Positions 53,857-62,632 of a stretch of DNA of 64,000 bases are shown piece after piece. Numbering within the stretch: the first letter of the stretch is position 1; each line of letters starts with the position of its first letter. The stretch is taken from the NCBI GenBank assembly GCA_934293375.1, contig CAKQYS010000002.1, forward strand, positions 186,001 to 250,000, written 5' to 3'. A model generated the notes under the pieces. It was not told the origin of the DNA. It ran no database searches and saw only the letters and a list, made by a program, of their open reading frames with translations. The stretch is from an uncultured Lachnospiraceae bacterium (lineage in GTDB: Bacteria; Bacillota; Clostridia; Lachnospirales; Lachnospiraceae). The position numbers were made by a program, and so were the translations under genes.

Positions 53857-54294
53857 ATGAAGATATTAGTGATTAACGGACCCAATATTAATTTTCTTGG
53901 TATTCGGGAGAAAGGCATTTATGGCAATGTAAATTATGAGCGATTGTGTGAGATGATCCACGATAAGGCAGATGCTTTGGGCGTAGAAGTGGATATATAC
54001 CAGAATAATGGCGAAGGACCGATCATTGACAGGATTCAGGCTGCATATGCGGATGGAACACAGGGGATCATTATGAATCCCGGTGCGTATACGCACTACA
54101 GTTATGCAATCCGGGATGCATTGGCTTCTGTGCAGATGCCCAAGCTGGAGGTTCACATCTCGAATGTACATACCAGAGAGGAATTCAGGCATACCTCAGT
54201 AACTGCGCCTGTATGTAATGGTCAGTTAGTTGGACTGGGTATCTCCGGATATATGTATGCACTTGAGGCAATGAAGGAGATTCTTGAGGGATAG
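53857..54294 (+). CDS. aroQ: 3-dehydroquinate dehydratase, type II
   Basis: Type II dehydroquinase of 145 residues, forming 3-dehydroshikimate in the shikimate pathway. It starts MKILVINGPNINFLGIREKG; catalytic Tyr lies in KGIYG, and NPGAYTHYSYAIRDAL, EVHISNVHTREEFRH give the conserved Asn, His and Arg residues. ATG 53857 is preferred by comparison with the family; ATG 53851 and an upstream ATG 53821 are in frame. It precedes efp as in Bacillus (yqhS-yqhT-efp), but the peptidase gene between them is missing here. Confidence 0.95.
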   Translation: MKILVINGPNINFLGIREKGIYGNVNYERLCEMIHDKADALGVEVDIYQNNGEGPIIDRIQAAYADGTQGIIMNPGAYTHYSYAIRDALASVQMPKLEVHISNVHTREEFRHTSVTAPVCNGQLVGLGISGYMYALEAMKEILEG

Positions 54295-54348
54295 CAGTTT
54301 GTGCGAATCGCAAACAAAACAATAAATGAAGCACATTTGAAAAAATAG

Positions 54349-54377
54349 TTGAAATATAGCGTGTTTTGTTATATGAT
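54349..54377 (+). promoter_or_regulatory. Sigma-A promoter for efp
   Basis: TTGAAA (54349-54354), 17-base spacer, TATGAT (54372-54377), 33 bases before the efp start. Good fit. Confidence 0.7.
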
Positions 54378-54410
54378 ATTTTTATGTGATTTAAGGAGGA
54401 TAATATTAGT

Positions 54411-54965
54411 ATGGTTACAGCAGGCGATTTTAGAAACGGTGTTACAATTGAGTACGAGAATGGTATCTGGCAGATCATCGAGTTCCAGCATGTTAAGCCT
54501 GGTAAGGGTGCTGCGTTTGTAAGAACTAAGTTGAAGAATATTAAGACCGGCGGAGTGGTTGAGAAGAGTTTCCGTCCGACAGAGAAGTTTGAGAATGCAA
54601 TGATCGAGAGAAAGGATATGCAGTATCTGTATGCAGATGATTTTTATCATTTCATGGATACTGAGACATATGATCAGATTGATTTAAGTGCAGATCAGAT
54701 CGGTGATGCATTACAGTTCGTAAAGGAGAATGAGATGGTTAAGATCATGTCTCATAACGGACAGGTATTTGCAGTAGAACCACCAATGTTTGTTGAGTTA
54801 GAGATTACAGAGTGCGAGCCTGGTCTTAAGGGTGATACAGCTACAGGTGCTACGAAGCCATGTACAGTTGAGACAGGTGCAAAGGTTATGGTTCCATTAT
54901 TTGTAAATCAGGGCGATAAGATCAAGATTGACACCAGAACAGGTGAGTATTTATCAAGAGCATAA
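54411..54965 (+). CDS. efp: Elongation factor P
   Basis: Translation factor of 184 residues that relieves ribosome stalling at polyproline stretches. Three beta-barrel domains, as expected from its length. The tip loop of domain I reads HVKPGKGAAF with Lys32 at the position that is modified in many bacteria; in Bacillus this is 5-aminopentanol-lysine, and no modification enzyme is seen in the window. AAGGAGG precedes the ATG. The efp-spoIIIA neighbourhood is conserved in Firmicutes. Confidence 0.97.
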   Translation: MVTAGDFRNGVTIEYENGIWQIIEFQHVKPGKGAAFVRTKLKNIKTGGVVEKSFRPTEKFENAMIERKDMQYLYADDFYHFMDTETYDQIDLSADQIGDALQFVKENEMVKIMSHNGQVFAVEPPMFVELEITECEPGLKGDTATGATKPCTVETGAKVMVPLFVNQGDKIKIDTRTGEYLSRA

Positions 54966-54982
54966 TCATGAGGAGCGGGGTC

Positions 54983-55093
54983 ATGTGTATGATTCCGGAT
55001 GTGATGCGAGCGGTGTGTGATTTTCATGCGCCGCTTTATTGTGTCATAGACGCACATCGTGGTTGTGTGTATGATAGCAAGAGAGTAGGATGA
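54983..55093 (+). CDS. Small Cys-containing ORF coupled to the LTA-synthase gene
   Basis: ORF of 36 residues, MCMIPDVMRAVCDFHAPLYC and 16 more, with four Cys. A strong AGGAG (54971-54975) stands seven bases before its ATG, and its TGA stop overlaps an ATG at 55090 of the LTA-synthase frame, a typical layout for translational coupling. I do not recognise the peptide. It could be a small protein, a leader controlling the next gene, or the stump of a lost gene between efp and spoIIIA. Confidence 0.4.
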   Translation: MCMIPDVMRAVCDFHAPLYCVIDAHRGCVYDSKRVG

Positions 55094-55098
55094 AGAGA

Positions 55099-56940
55099 AT
55101 GAAGAAATACAGACATTTATTGATTATAACTTGTATCATTTTATTACAGGCAGTATTCTGTCTAGTCACATTTGAAACATTTGTGCATGGAGAAATCGGA
55201 CCGGTTGGAACATGGATGATGCAGCATCCATTATATTTTTTATATAATATAGCAATCATTTCCATTTTGTTATGGTTGTTTTATATGATCTTTCATGATC
55301 TAAGATGGGGATTTTTGATATGGCAGATCCTATTTATCATTCTGGGAATTGCGGAGTCGTTGAAGCTTGCTGCACGGAAAGAATATATTGAGATTACTGA
55401 TCTTACCATTGCGGGAGAGTGGACGCAGGCAGCATCAGATGTAAAATTTGATCATTACGGAATGGTGGCGGCAGTCGTTATTCTGACAATGCTCGTGCTG
55501 ATATTGCTTACCTGTTTTCGCAGCAAATGGAAGACAAAACGGACAAAAAAGAACTGCCTTTTGGGATTTGCGTCCGTAGGCGCTGCCATTGTTGTGTTTA
55601 TGCTGGCAGTATATATGCCGGTGGTGCACGCCGGAATCAAGGAGCGTGTGGTACTTGGTATGCAGGGTGAGATGAAAGGCGGAGTGGTCTGTCTGCTTGA
55701 GAGTATTGCGTACCAGACGATGACATCAGAATATTCAGATGCGATTTACGATGAGGTGCTGGCGGCGGATGGACTGAAGGAATCGGATCTTGTACCGGTG
55801 GAGGAGAAGACAGATTCGATTGCGGTGAAACCAAATGTGATCGTGATCATGAGCGAAGCATTGTGGGACATAAATCAGATTTCGGATGCAGTTACTTTTT
55901 CAAAGAATCCGATGGAGTTTTTTGATGAACTTGGAGAAAGTGCTTTCTGCGGTAAGGCGGCATCCAATGTATTTGGTGGTGGTACAGACAAGTCAGAATT
56001 TGAATTTCTGACCGGATGGAATGCAAAGTATGCGGTAAATGGAAGTTCGCCTTACCGGGATTATTTTACACATGGACAGGCATCTATGGTGCAGTACATG
56101 AATTCCCTGGGTTATTATACATATGGCATTCATCCGTATAAGGGAAGCTTTTGGGGACGGACGACAGCCTATACCAATATGGGGTTCAAGGCATTTTATG
56201 ACATGGAAAGAATGCGGTATCAGGATCAGTATGATATTTTTGTTTCGGATGAGTCATTAGTCAATGAGATCATATATCGGTTCCAGGAGCAGAAACAGAA
56301 GTCGGACCAGCCGGTATTTTCATTTAATGTGTCGATCCAGAATCATGTGACAAAATTCTTTAAAGGTACTGCAGGACCGGTATGCCGGGAGGTGACACCG
56401 ACATATCTTTGTGATTCCAATGCCATATCGGAATACAATAGACAGAAGCTGCTTGATTATATCAACGGTGTTTATACATCGGGGAAAGCATTAAAGCAGT
56501 TGTTGGATTATTTTGAGAGTATCAAGGATCCTACGGTTGTTGTGGTATTTGGAGATCATGCACCGAGCTTTTTGACAGATTTTGAGCCGTTTGTGGACGA
56601 AAAGGTGAGTCAGGAAGCATTTTATGAGACCCCGTTTTATGTCTGGAACAATTATGGAAAGACCGGGTTCCCTACAGATGAAACGAATATCAGCTATTTG
56701 TCGGAGGCACTTCTTGAATACCTTGATTTTCCTTTGTCTAAGCAGGCATTGATGAATCGCTATCTAAGATCATATTGTCCGGTTGATACACGGTTCTTAG
56801 TCAAGGATGCATCAAAAAATGCGCAGAATATGCGGGATGAGGATTACATTACCAGATCATATGGGGTATCCAATGCTATGCATTATATTCTGCCGATGGA
56901 ATCGAATACCCAGACGGACATCTGGACGAAGGTAAAATAA
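55099..56940 (+). CDS. LTA synthase family phosphoglycerol transferase
   Basis: Membrane protein of 613 residues: five N-terminal helices (to about 200) and an extracellular sulfatase-like domain. NVIVIMSEALWD carries the first metal-binding Glu; the nucleophile is the Thr in FGGGTDKSEFEFLTGW; WGRTTAY, SIQNH and VVVFGDHAP hold further metal ligands. Such enzymes transfer glycerol phosphate to lipoteichoic acid or modify surface polymers. ATG 55099 is set nine bases after AGTAGG; ATG 55090 is in frame. It sits between efp and spoIIIAA, an unusual place, and has its own terminator. Confidence 0.88.
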   Translation: MKKYRHLLIITCIILLQAVFCLVTFETFVHGEIGPVGTWMMQHPLYFLYNIAIISILLWLFYMIFHDLRWGFLIWQILFIILGIAESLKLAARKEYIEITDLTIAGEWTQAASDVKFDHYGMVAAVVILTMLVLILLTCFRSKWKTKRTKKNCLLGFASVGAAIVVFMLAVYMPVVHAGIKERVVLGMQGEMKGGVVCLLESIAYQTMTSEYSDAIYDEVLAADGLKESDLVPVEEKTDSIAVKPNVIVIMSEALWDINQISDAVTFSKNPMEFFDELGESAFCGKAASNVFGGGTDKSEFEFLTGWNAKYAVNGSSPYRDYFTHGQASMVQYMNSLGYYTYGIHPYKGSFWGRTTAYTNMGFKAFYDMERMRYQDQYDIFVSDESLVNEIIYRFQEQKQKSDQPVFSFNVSIQNHVTKFFKGTAGPVCREVTPTYLCDSNAISEYNRQKLLDYINGVYTSGKALKQLLDYFESIKDPTVVVVFGDHAPSFLTDFEPFVDEKVSQEAFYETPFYVWNNYGKTGFPTDETNISYLSEALLEYLDFPLSKQALMNRYLRSYCPVDTRFLVKDASKNAQNMRDEDYITRSYGVSNAMHYILPMESNTQTDIWTKVK

Positions 56941-56956
56941 CAGAATTGTTTTATGG

Positions 56957-57006
56957 AGAGTTATCATTTCATGAGTAAAATTTGTGGAATGATAACTCTT
57001 TTTTTG
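56957..57006 (+). terminator. Terminator after the LTA-synthase-family gene
   Basis: A 12-base stem (56957-56968 with 56988-56999) with a 19-base loop, then TTTTTT. It isolates the spoIIIA operon from upstream genes. Confidence 0.82.
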
Positions 57007-57008
57007 TG

Positions 57009-57037
57009 GTATGGAATGGGTTTGTCCGGCATATATT
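57009..57037 (+). promoter_or_regulatory. Possible sigma-E promoter of the spoIIIA operon
   Basis: CATATATT (57030-57037) differs from the sigma-E -10 pattern CATACAnT at one base; GTATGGA (57009-57015) at 14 bases spacing is a poor -35. Known spoIIIA operons are read by sigma-E. Confidence 0.35.
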
Positions 57038-57060
57038 GTTACTGATTGGAGGTGGAAGAG

Positions 57061-58086
57061 GTGCGGATCAATCGTGAAATCCCAAAACATATACATGAAA
57101 TGATTGCAAAGAGAGATAAGATAGAAGAGGAAATCATTCGTATTCTGCCGGAAACAATCGGACACATGATACGAGACTGTAATCTGGAATATGACCGGTT
57201 ACAAGAGATCCGTCTGCGTGTAAATGCTCCGCTGCTCATTCTATATGATGGGGAAGAAATATTTGCAAATGCAGTAGCAGGATACACAAAAGAACAACAG
57301 GATGCATATATTGTGACAGAGCAGGATATTGTGGATACAGTGGCATTGGTCAGTGATTATTCGATTTATGCGTATGAGGATGAGATATGTCAGGGATTTA
57401 TTACAATACAGGGAGGGCATAGAGTGGGACTGGCAGGTATGACAGTAATGGAACAGGGTGAGGTAAAATATGTCAAACATATATCGTTTTTAAATGTCAG
57501 GGTGGCACACGAGCTTTTAGGCTGTGCAGATATGATCATGCCATATGTATGGTCACAAGACAGTGTATATCATACATTGGTTATATCACCACCATGTGGG
57601 GGTAAGACAACACTGCTTAGGGACATGATCCGTTGTCTTTCCGATGGGAATCCGGTACATAAAGGTATGACAGTCGGTGTGGTGGATGAACGGTCGGAGC
57701 TGGCAGCCTGTTATAGGGGGATTCCGCAAAATGATCTTGGAATCCGCACAGATGTCCTTGACTGTTGTCCCAAAGCCAAAGGAATGTTGATGCTGCTGCG
57801 TTCCATGGCACCGAAGGTAATTGCGGTGGATGAGATTGGCTGTGCGGGAGATATACATGCATTGGAGTATGTGATGAATTGTGGATGCAAGCTGCTGGCT
57901 ACGGTTCATGGCAGTTCTATAGAAGATCTCAGGAATAAGCCGGTTCTGCGAAGACTGGTCGAGGAGCGTATGTTTGAGCGATATATTATTTTAAAGGGTG
58001 GAAGCAGCGCAGGGCAGGTACAGTATATTTTTGACAGCATGGGTAACTGTCTGTACGGTAATTGTGATGCAACATGCAGTGCGTAA
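57061..58086 (+). CDS. spoIIIAA: Stage III sporulation protein AA (ATPase)
   Basis: Cytoplasmic AAA/secretion-type ATPase of 341 residues that powers the SpoIIIA-SpoIIQ channel from the mother cell. Walker A reads SPPCGGKTTLLRDMIR, with Ser in place of the usual first Gly; Walker B lies in APKVIAVDEIG. The RecA-like core follows an N-terminal domain. Start GTG 57061 stands five bases after GGAGGTGG; TTG 57046 is in frame but precedes the site. First gene of a complete eight-gene spoIIIA operon. Confidence 0.95.
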   Translation: MRINREIPKHIHEMIAKRDKIEEEIIRILPETIGHMIRDCNLEYDRLQEIRLRVNAPLLILYDGEEIFANAVAGYTKEQQDAYIVTEQDIVDTVALVSDYSIYAYEDEICQGFITIQGGHRVGLAGMTVMEQGEVKYVKHISFLNVRVAHELLGCADMIMPYVWSQDSVYHTLVISPPCGGKTTLLRDMIRCLSDGNPVHKGMTVGVVDERSELAACYRGIPQNDLGIRTDVLDCCPKAKGMLMLLRSMAPKVIAVDEIGCAGDIHALEYVMNCGCKLLATVHGSSIEDLRNKPVLRRLVEERMFERYIILKGGSSAGQVQYIFDSMGNCLYGNCDATCSA

Positions 58087-58110
58087 ATATAGGGAGTGTG
58101 AGAAAGGTGT

Positions 58111-58632
58111 ATGGTGTTGAAGCTTACAGGTGCAGTTATTGTGATCATCAACGGTTTTTTGCTGGGAAATTATTATGGTATGCAGATCGCACGCAGACTG
58201 TCGGCTCTCAGACAGATCTATTTATGTATGCAGCTGTTAAAACATGAGATTGTATATCAGCATGCAACACTGTCAGAGGCATTTTCTCATGTGAAACGGC
58301 ATAGTATAGAACAGATGTCGGACTGGCTCTCATGTCTGCTTGCAGGCATACAGATCAGAAATGGGACAAGGTTTGATGAGATCTGGAATGAGGCATTAGA
58401 GGTGTTAAAAAGAGACACTGCGTTGACACAGAGTGATCTGGAGGTATTATCGGAGTTTGGCAGTAATCTTGGATATCTGAATCTGTCATTGCAGGAGGAG
58501 CGCATTACATATTATATGATCCTGCTCGAAAAGCGGATTACGGAAATCGAGCAGATACTGGTAATACGGCGAAGATTGTATCGTACGGCCGGGATTTTAG
58601 GCGGCTGCTTTGTCGTGCTGGTTTTGTTCTGA
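58111..58632 (+). CDS. spoIIIAB: Stage III sporulation protein AB
   Basis: Membrane protein of 173 residues, related to the GspF/PilC platform of type II secretion. An N-terminal helix (about 4-24) and a C-terminal helix (about 155-173) flank a helical cytoplasmic domain (LSALRQIYLCMQLLKHEIVY; LGYLNLSLQEERI). Length and order match Bacillus SpoIIIAB. Confidence 0.93.
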   Translation: MVLKLTGAVIVIINGFLLGNYYGMQIARRLSALRQIYLCMQLLKHEIVYQHATLSEAFSHVKRHSIEQMSDWLSCLLAGIQIRNGTRFDEIWNEALEVLKRDTALTQSDLEVLSEFGSNLGYLNLSLQEERITYYMILLEKRITEIEQILVIRRRLYRTAGILGGCFVVLVLF

Positions 58633-58649
58633 ACAAGGAGGTGTTGGAC

Positions 58650-58847
58650 ATGTCTGTACAATTGATATTTAAAATTGCAGCTGTAGGGATACTGGTTTCA
58701 TTGTTAAATCAGGTATTAAAGCATTCCGGCAGGGAAGATCAGGCGTATCTGGTCAGTCTGGCAGGTCTGATCATTGTATTAACCTGGGTGGTGCCATATA
58801 TATATGATCTTTTTGAAACAATATCATCCTTGTTCCAACTGGCATAA
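58650..58847 (+). CDS. spoIIIAC: Stage III sporulation protein AC
   Basis: Small membrane protein of 65 residues with two helices separated by KHSGREDQ, the conserved loop of SpoIIIAC. ATG 58650 follows AAGGAGG with eight bases spacing; GTG 58641 lies within that site. Forms part of the mother-cell side of the channel, with SpoIIIAD. Confidence 0.93.
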   Translation: MSVQLIFKIAAVGILVSLLNQVLKHSGREDQAYLVSLAGLIIVLTWVVPYIYDLFETISSLFQLA

Positions 58848-58902
58848 GGGTACTGGAAACCGCTTGTAAATCTATCAGAATCGTTAAGGATGTGAGCTGA
58901 AA

Positions 58903-59301
58903 TTGGGCATCGTAAAAATATGTATATTGGCTGTTGCAGGTGTTTTGCTGGCAGTGCATGTAAAAGCACAGAGAAGTGAATATGCAGTGGTACTGAGTCT
59001 TGCCATCTGTGTGTTGATTCTGCTGTTTTCGGCAGACAGGCTGTCTTACATAGTTGATATGATTTCTGAACTGATGGATATGATTTCGTTTGATACAACA
59101 TATCTGATATTGCTCTTGAAACTGATCGGAATTTCCTATATCACGGAATTTGCAGCGTCCTTATGTAAGGAAGCCGGTTTTGCAGCGATCGCTGCGCAGG
59201 TGGAACTGGCAGGAAAGCTCACAATGGTATTTATGAGTATGCCGATTGCCTTTTCTGTTCTGCAGGTGGTGAGTAATTTTCTGGGTGGAGCATGGAGGTG
59301 A
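58903..59301 (+). CDS. spoIIIAD: Stage III sporulation protein AD
   Basis: Membrane protein of 132 residues with four helices, related to SpoIIIAC by duplication: LAVHVKAQRSEYAVVLSLA and LLKLIGISYITEFAASLCKE are family signatures. TTG 58903 is the best start, 12 bases after AAGGA; no ATG fits better. Length is normal. Confidence 0.92.
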   Translation: MGIVKICILAVAGVLLAVHVKAQRSEYAVVLSLAICVLILLFSADRLSYIVDMISELMDMISFDTTYLILLLKLIGISYITEFAASLCKEAGFAAIAAQVELAGKLTMVFMSMPIAFSVLQVVSNFLGGAWR

Positions 59302-59305
59302 GAGT

Positions 59306-60292
59306 GTGGTTGCCATTGATGGATTTGATGAGATGCTAAAGATGCTGCTACAAGGAGATGTGAATGGTGTGCTGATGCAGATCCTATCCGGAATTTCTGA
59401 TGATTTATTTGGAACGATGGCAATGAACAGGGAGTATATGATCCAGATCCTGATCATATGTGTGCTGGCTGCATTTTTTACGAATCTGACCAATGCATTT
59501 GGGAGTGGCCTGCTGGGAGATCAGGGTTTTTATGTCGCGTTTCTGATCATATTCACACTGTCGATACAGGCATTTTCTTCATTTTATGAAATTGGACAAT
59601 CTATGGTGGAACAGGCAGTAGATATGACAAATGTGCTGCTCCCGGCGTATGTGATATCTGTGACAGGAGCCTGTGGTCAGGTATCAGCAGTGGCGGCATA
59701 TGAGTTGATATATATGGTACTTGGAATCATACAGAATGTAATCCTGTATATCATGTTTCCATTGGTTCAGGTCGTTTTTTTATTTCAGTTTATCAATCAG
59801 ATGAATCAGGAACAATATTTTACAAAATGGATTTCTATGATCTCTGATCTGATCGGATGGGGACTCAAGATGATCGGAATTTTTGTTGTTGGAATGCATG
59901 TGTTAAAGGGGCTGATCTCTCCTATGATCGATGCTGTCCGGATCGGAGGGATCCAAAAGACGATCAGCGCATTACCGGGCGGATCCTTTGTGGCAGCATT
60001 TACCGGGGTACTGGTTGGCTGCAGTGCTTTAATAAAAAACAGTATTGGTGTGTTAGGAATGCTGCTATTAGTCAGTGTTTCTGCCGTGCCTCTGATACAG
60101 ATGGCCGTCATTCTCGTAATGTACAGACTGTTATCGGCGTTGTTAGAACCGATCATTGACAAAAGATTATCCAAGGCTTTCTCCGGTATATGCCATGCAG
60201 GAGGAATGCTGATTCGGATATGCTTTACATCGGTGGTGATCATGATCGTTAGTATCGCAATGATCGCAGCGTGTACCGGGACGATCACATAG
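59306..60292 (+). CDS. spoIIIAE: Stage III sporulation protein AE
   Basis: Polytopic membrane protein of 328 residues with about eight helices. Typical segments are LLPAYVISVTGACGQVSAVA and GGSFVAAFTGVLVGCSALIK. GTG 59306 is used, after GGAGGTGAG. Bacillus SpoIIIAE is about 400 residues with an N-terminal signal peptide and a soluble outer segment; here the chain begins directly with VAIDGFDEML and lacks them, because the SpoIIIAD stop is five bases upstream. A shorter clostridial form is likely rather than a truncation. Confidence 0.9.
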   Translation: MVAIDGFDEMLKMLLQGDVNGVLMQILSGISDDLFGTMAMNREYMIQILIICVLAAFFTNLTNAFGSGLLGDQGFYVAFLIIFTLSIQAFSSFYEIGQSMVEQAVDMTNVLLPAYVISVTGACGQVSAVAAYELIYMVLGIIQNVILYIMFPLVQVVFLFQFINQMNQEQYFTKWISMISDLIGWGLKMIGIFVVGMHVLKGLISPMIDAVRIGGIQKTISALPGGSFVAAFTGVLVGCSALIKNSIGVLGMLLLVSVSAVPLIQMAVILVMYRLLSALLEPIIDKRLSKAFSGICHAGGMLIRICFTSVVIMIVSIAMIAACTGTIT

Positions 60293-60309
60293 TAAGGAGG
60301 CGGTTTGGT

Positions 60310-60684
60310 TTGTGGCAGGACTATGTCATGCGGTTTGTGGTGTTTGGAATGATTTCTGCGGTTGTATTGAATATGATGCCAAAGGAGGTATATAAGAAAT
60401 ATATAAAAATTGTGATGGGATTTATGCTGATGGTGATTCTACTGAATCCGATAGCTTCGCTTATGGCATCTGAGTACCGGTTTGCGGAGATATTTGCCGG
60501 GTGGTATGACGATATCTGTCATGTGGAGCGGCTGCCGGATTTTTCAAAGACAGAAGAGGCCTATCAGACATTATTGAGAGGATTATATGAGGAAAAAGTA
60601 GAAGAACAAGGGGAAGAGGCGTGGGTGACTACAGAGGAAACAGATATTTTATGGCAATCCGGGCAGGATGCAGAGAGCCGGTGA
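60310..60684 (+). CDS. spoIIIAF: Stage III sporulation protein AF
   Basis: Membrane protein of 124 residues with two N-terminal helices and a short soluble tail. FGMISAVVLNMMPKEVYKKYIK followed by GFMLMVILLNPIASL is typical, split here around the second helix. TTG 60310 follows AAGGAGGCGG by six bases. It is shorter than Bacillus SpoIIIAF (about 200), lacking most of the ring-building C-terminal domain seen in the SpoIIIAF crystal structure. Confidence 0.88.
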   Translation: MWQDYVMRFVVFGMISAVVLNMMPKEVYKKYIKIVMGFMLMVILLNPIASLMASEYRFAEIFAGWYDDICHVERLPDFSKTEEAYQTLLRGLYEEKVEEQGEEAWVTTEETDILWQSGQDAESR

Positions 60685-60702
60685 GAAAGGAGGCCTTACA
60701 CA

Positions 60703-61383
60703 ATGCAGTATTATGAAGAGAGTGACAAAAAGAAAGATGATGATAAGAAAGAAGTGGACTCAAAACATGCCAAGGACAATGCGATTCATGTTCTGGAAAA
60801 AATTAAAAATTATAAGAGCTGGCTGACACCGGATAAGCTTGTCATGGGTGTGTTGATCGGTGCTTTGCTGCTGGTGATCGCACTTCCGACAGAAAATGCA
60901 GATAAAAAGGATCAAACATCAGGAGAAAAAGAAACCACTGCCGCCGGTGAGGACAGTAACACAGCAGGAGCAAAAAATGCACAGACTGATGATATATACT
61001 GCCGGCAATTGGAGGTGAAACTTCAGGATATGCTGATGCAGGTTGAGGGAGTCGGTAAAACGGAGGTTATGATCACATTGGAGAGCAGCAGTGAGGCTGT
61101 TTTGAATAAAGATAATCCGTATGAGAGGGAGAATATTGAGGAAACAAAAGACGGAAGCACCAAACAGACACATAGTTATAAAAGTGAACAGGAGACAGTG
61201 ATGTCAAATGTAGGAGGGGACCAGCTGCCGTATGTTGTGAAATCAATCTATCCGAAAATACAAGGGGTTGTGATCGTAGCAAAGGGCGCAAAAGAGCCGT
61301 CCATAAAAAATGAAATAATCGAAGCGGTTGAGGTATTATTTGGTGTAGAACCGCATAAAGTGAAAGTATTAGGAATGGAATAA
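60703..61383 (+). CDS. spoIIIAG: Stage III sporulation protein AG
   Basis: Bitopic protein of 226 residues that forms a large ring in the space between mother cell and forespore. A charged N-terminal tail (about 1-45) precedes one helix (VMGVLIGALLLVIALP, about 47-62), an acidic Thr/Ala linker and the ring-building domain with VEGVGKTEVMITLESS and VKSIYPKIQGVVIVAKGA. The usual domain order and length are kept. GAAAGGAGG before the ATG. Confidence 0.94.
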   Translation: MQYYEESDKKKDDDKKEVDSKHAKDNAIHVLEKIKNYKSWLTPDKLVMGVLIGALLLVIALPTENADKKDQTSGEKETTAAGEDSNTAGAKNAQTDDIYCRQLEVKLQDMLMQVEGVGKTEVMITLESSSEAVLNKDNPYERENIEETKDGSTKQTHSYKSEQETVMSNVGGDQLPYVVKSIYPKIQGVVIVAKGAKEPSIKNEIIEAVEVLFGVEPHKVKVLGME

Positions 61384-61404
61384 TGCAATTAAAAGGAGGA
61401 TTTT

Positions 61405-62121
61405 ATGAAAAATATTTTCAGGAAAAATCAAATGATGATCGTAGCACTGGCACTTGTAATTGCTGTAGCGGGGTATCTGAATTTTACCAGTCGTGACATG
61501 GATCAGCCGGCATCGGCAGATCCTCTGGCATCAGATGAAACGGTGGATGCGGATGCACCGGCATCAGATCCCGGTTACTATGACGGTGCGATCGGCAATT
61601 CGGATGATGCCCTCATCAGTGCAAATGTGAATGATGATATGGAGAGCAGCAAGGACAATACAGAAGAAGCTGCAGCAGCAAATGAGGGCGAGATGACAGA
61701 TGGACAGGATAGTACGGTGGATACGGATTCAATTGGAGAAACAGTATTTACATCAGCAAGTGTAGCGGCTGATTTTATTTCGGAGGCAAAACTGGGGCGT
61801 GAGCAGATGCGTGCAAAGTCTAAGGAAATTCTGAATGATATCATTGCAAATGAATCGTTGTCTGAGGATGCCAAGAAAGATGCAGTCGACCAGCTTGTTG
61901 CCATGACGGATGCAATGCAGAAGGAGAGTCAGGCAGAGCAACAGCTTGGCGTTAAGGGATTTACAGATTCGATTGTTTCAATTAGTGAAAAGAGTGTTGA
62001 TGTCAGCATTGCCAAACCTAAGATTTCAGATGTGGAGAAGTCTCAGATTGAAGATATCGTAATGCGAAAGACGGGCTGTGAGGTTGGTGACATCGTGATC
62101 ACAACGATGGGTAGTAAATAA
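61405..62121 (+). CDS. spoIIIAH: Stage III sporulation protein AH
   Basis: Bitopic protein of 238 residues; its outer domain, of the YscJ/FliF type, pairs with forespore SpoIIQ across the intermembrane space. One N-terminal helix (about 9-26; MIVALALVIAVAGYL), a long acidic low-complexity linker (about 30-110), and a C-terminal domain with FISEAKLGREQMRAKSKEIL and the typical end KTGCEVGDIVITTM. AAAGGAGG before the ATG. Last gene of the operon. Confidence 0.93.
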   Translation: MKNIFRKNQMMIVALALVIAVAGYLNFTSRDMDQPASADPLASDETVDADAPASDPGYYDGAIGNSDDALISANVNDDMESSKDNTEEAAAANEGEMTDGQDSTVDTDSIGETVFTSASVAADFISEAKLGREQMRAKSKEILNDIIANESLSEDAKKDAVDQLVAMTDAMQKESQAEQQLGVKGFTDSIVSISEKSVDVSIAKPKISDVEKSQIEDIVMRKTGCEVGDIVITTMGSK

Positions 62122-62146
62122 CATGTTACATAAAACGAAAAAAGGT

Positions 62147-62175
62147 TTGCATTCTTTGGGCTTTTTGGCTATACT
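62147..62175 (+). promoter_or_regulatory. Sigma-A promoter for the Asp23-family gene
   Basis: TTGCAT (62147-62152), 17-base spacer, TATACT (62170-62175), 55 bases before the next start; separates vegetative genes from spoIIIA. Confidence 0.65.
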
Positions 62176-62230
62176 ATAGCGTAGATAAAGTAGATTTTAT
62201 AGTTGATAATAGACGGATTAGGAGGATTAT

Positions 62231-62617
62231 ATGGGAACGCAGATGAGAGAAGAAAAGGAATATCCATTAAAGGAAGTTGTAGCAGATGGCGATGTACAGA
62301 TTGCAGACGAGGTTGTCGCTATCATAGCCGGTCTGGCAGCCACAGAAGTAGAGGGTGTGGCGAAGATGTCGGGCAATATACCGAATGAACTGGTCAGCAA
62401 GCTGGGCATGAAGAACCTTTCAAAGGGTGTGAAGGTAGAGGTTGTTCCTCCTTCAGTCAGAGTGCAGCTGACACTGATCCTGAAGTATGGATATAGTATT
62501 CCGGAGGTATCTAAGACCGTACAGGATAAGGTCAGAAGTGCAATCGAGACAATGACCGGATTAAATGTCAGTGAAGTGAATGTCAGAATTGCAGGCGTAG
62601 CCATGAGTGAAGAGTAG
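62231..62617 (+). CDS. Asp23/Gls24 family envelope protein
   Basis: Protein of 128 residues of the Asp23/DUF322 family (YqhY in Bacillus). Conserved parts are VQIADEVVAIIAGLAATEVEGV split over two short blocks, and VRVQLTLILKYGYSIPEVSK in the second half. In Bacillus YqhY is linked to control of acetyl-CoA carboxylase (accB-accC lie beside it there), but accBC are absent here. GGAGGA precedes the ATG; a terminator follows. Confidence 0.92.
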   Translation: MGTQMREEKEYPLKEVVADGDVQIADEVVAIIAGLAATEVEGVAKMSGNIPNELVSKLGMKNLSKGVKVEVVPPSVRVQLTLILKYGYSIPEVSKTVQDKVRSAIETMTGLNVSEVNVRIAGVAMSEE

Positions 62618-62632
62618 GCGTGACTGCGTTAT

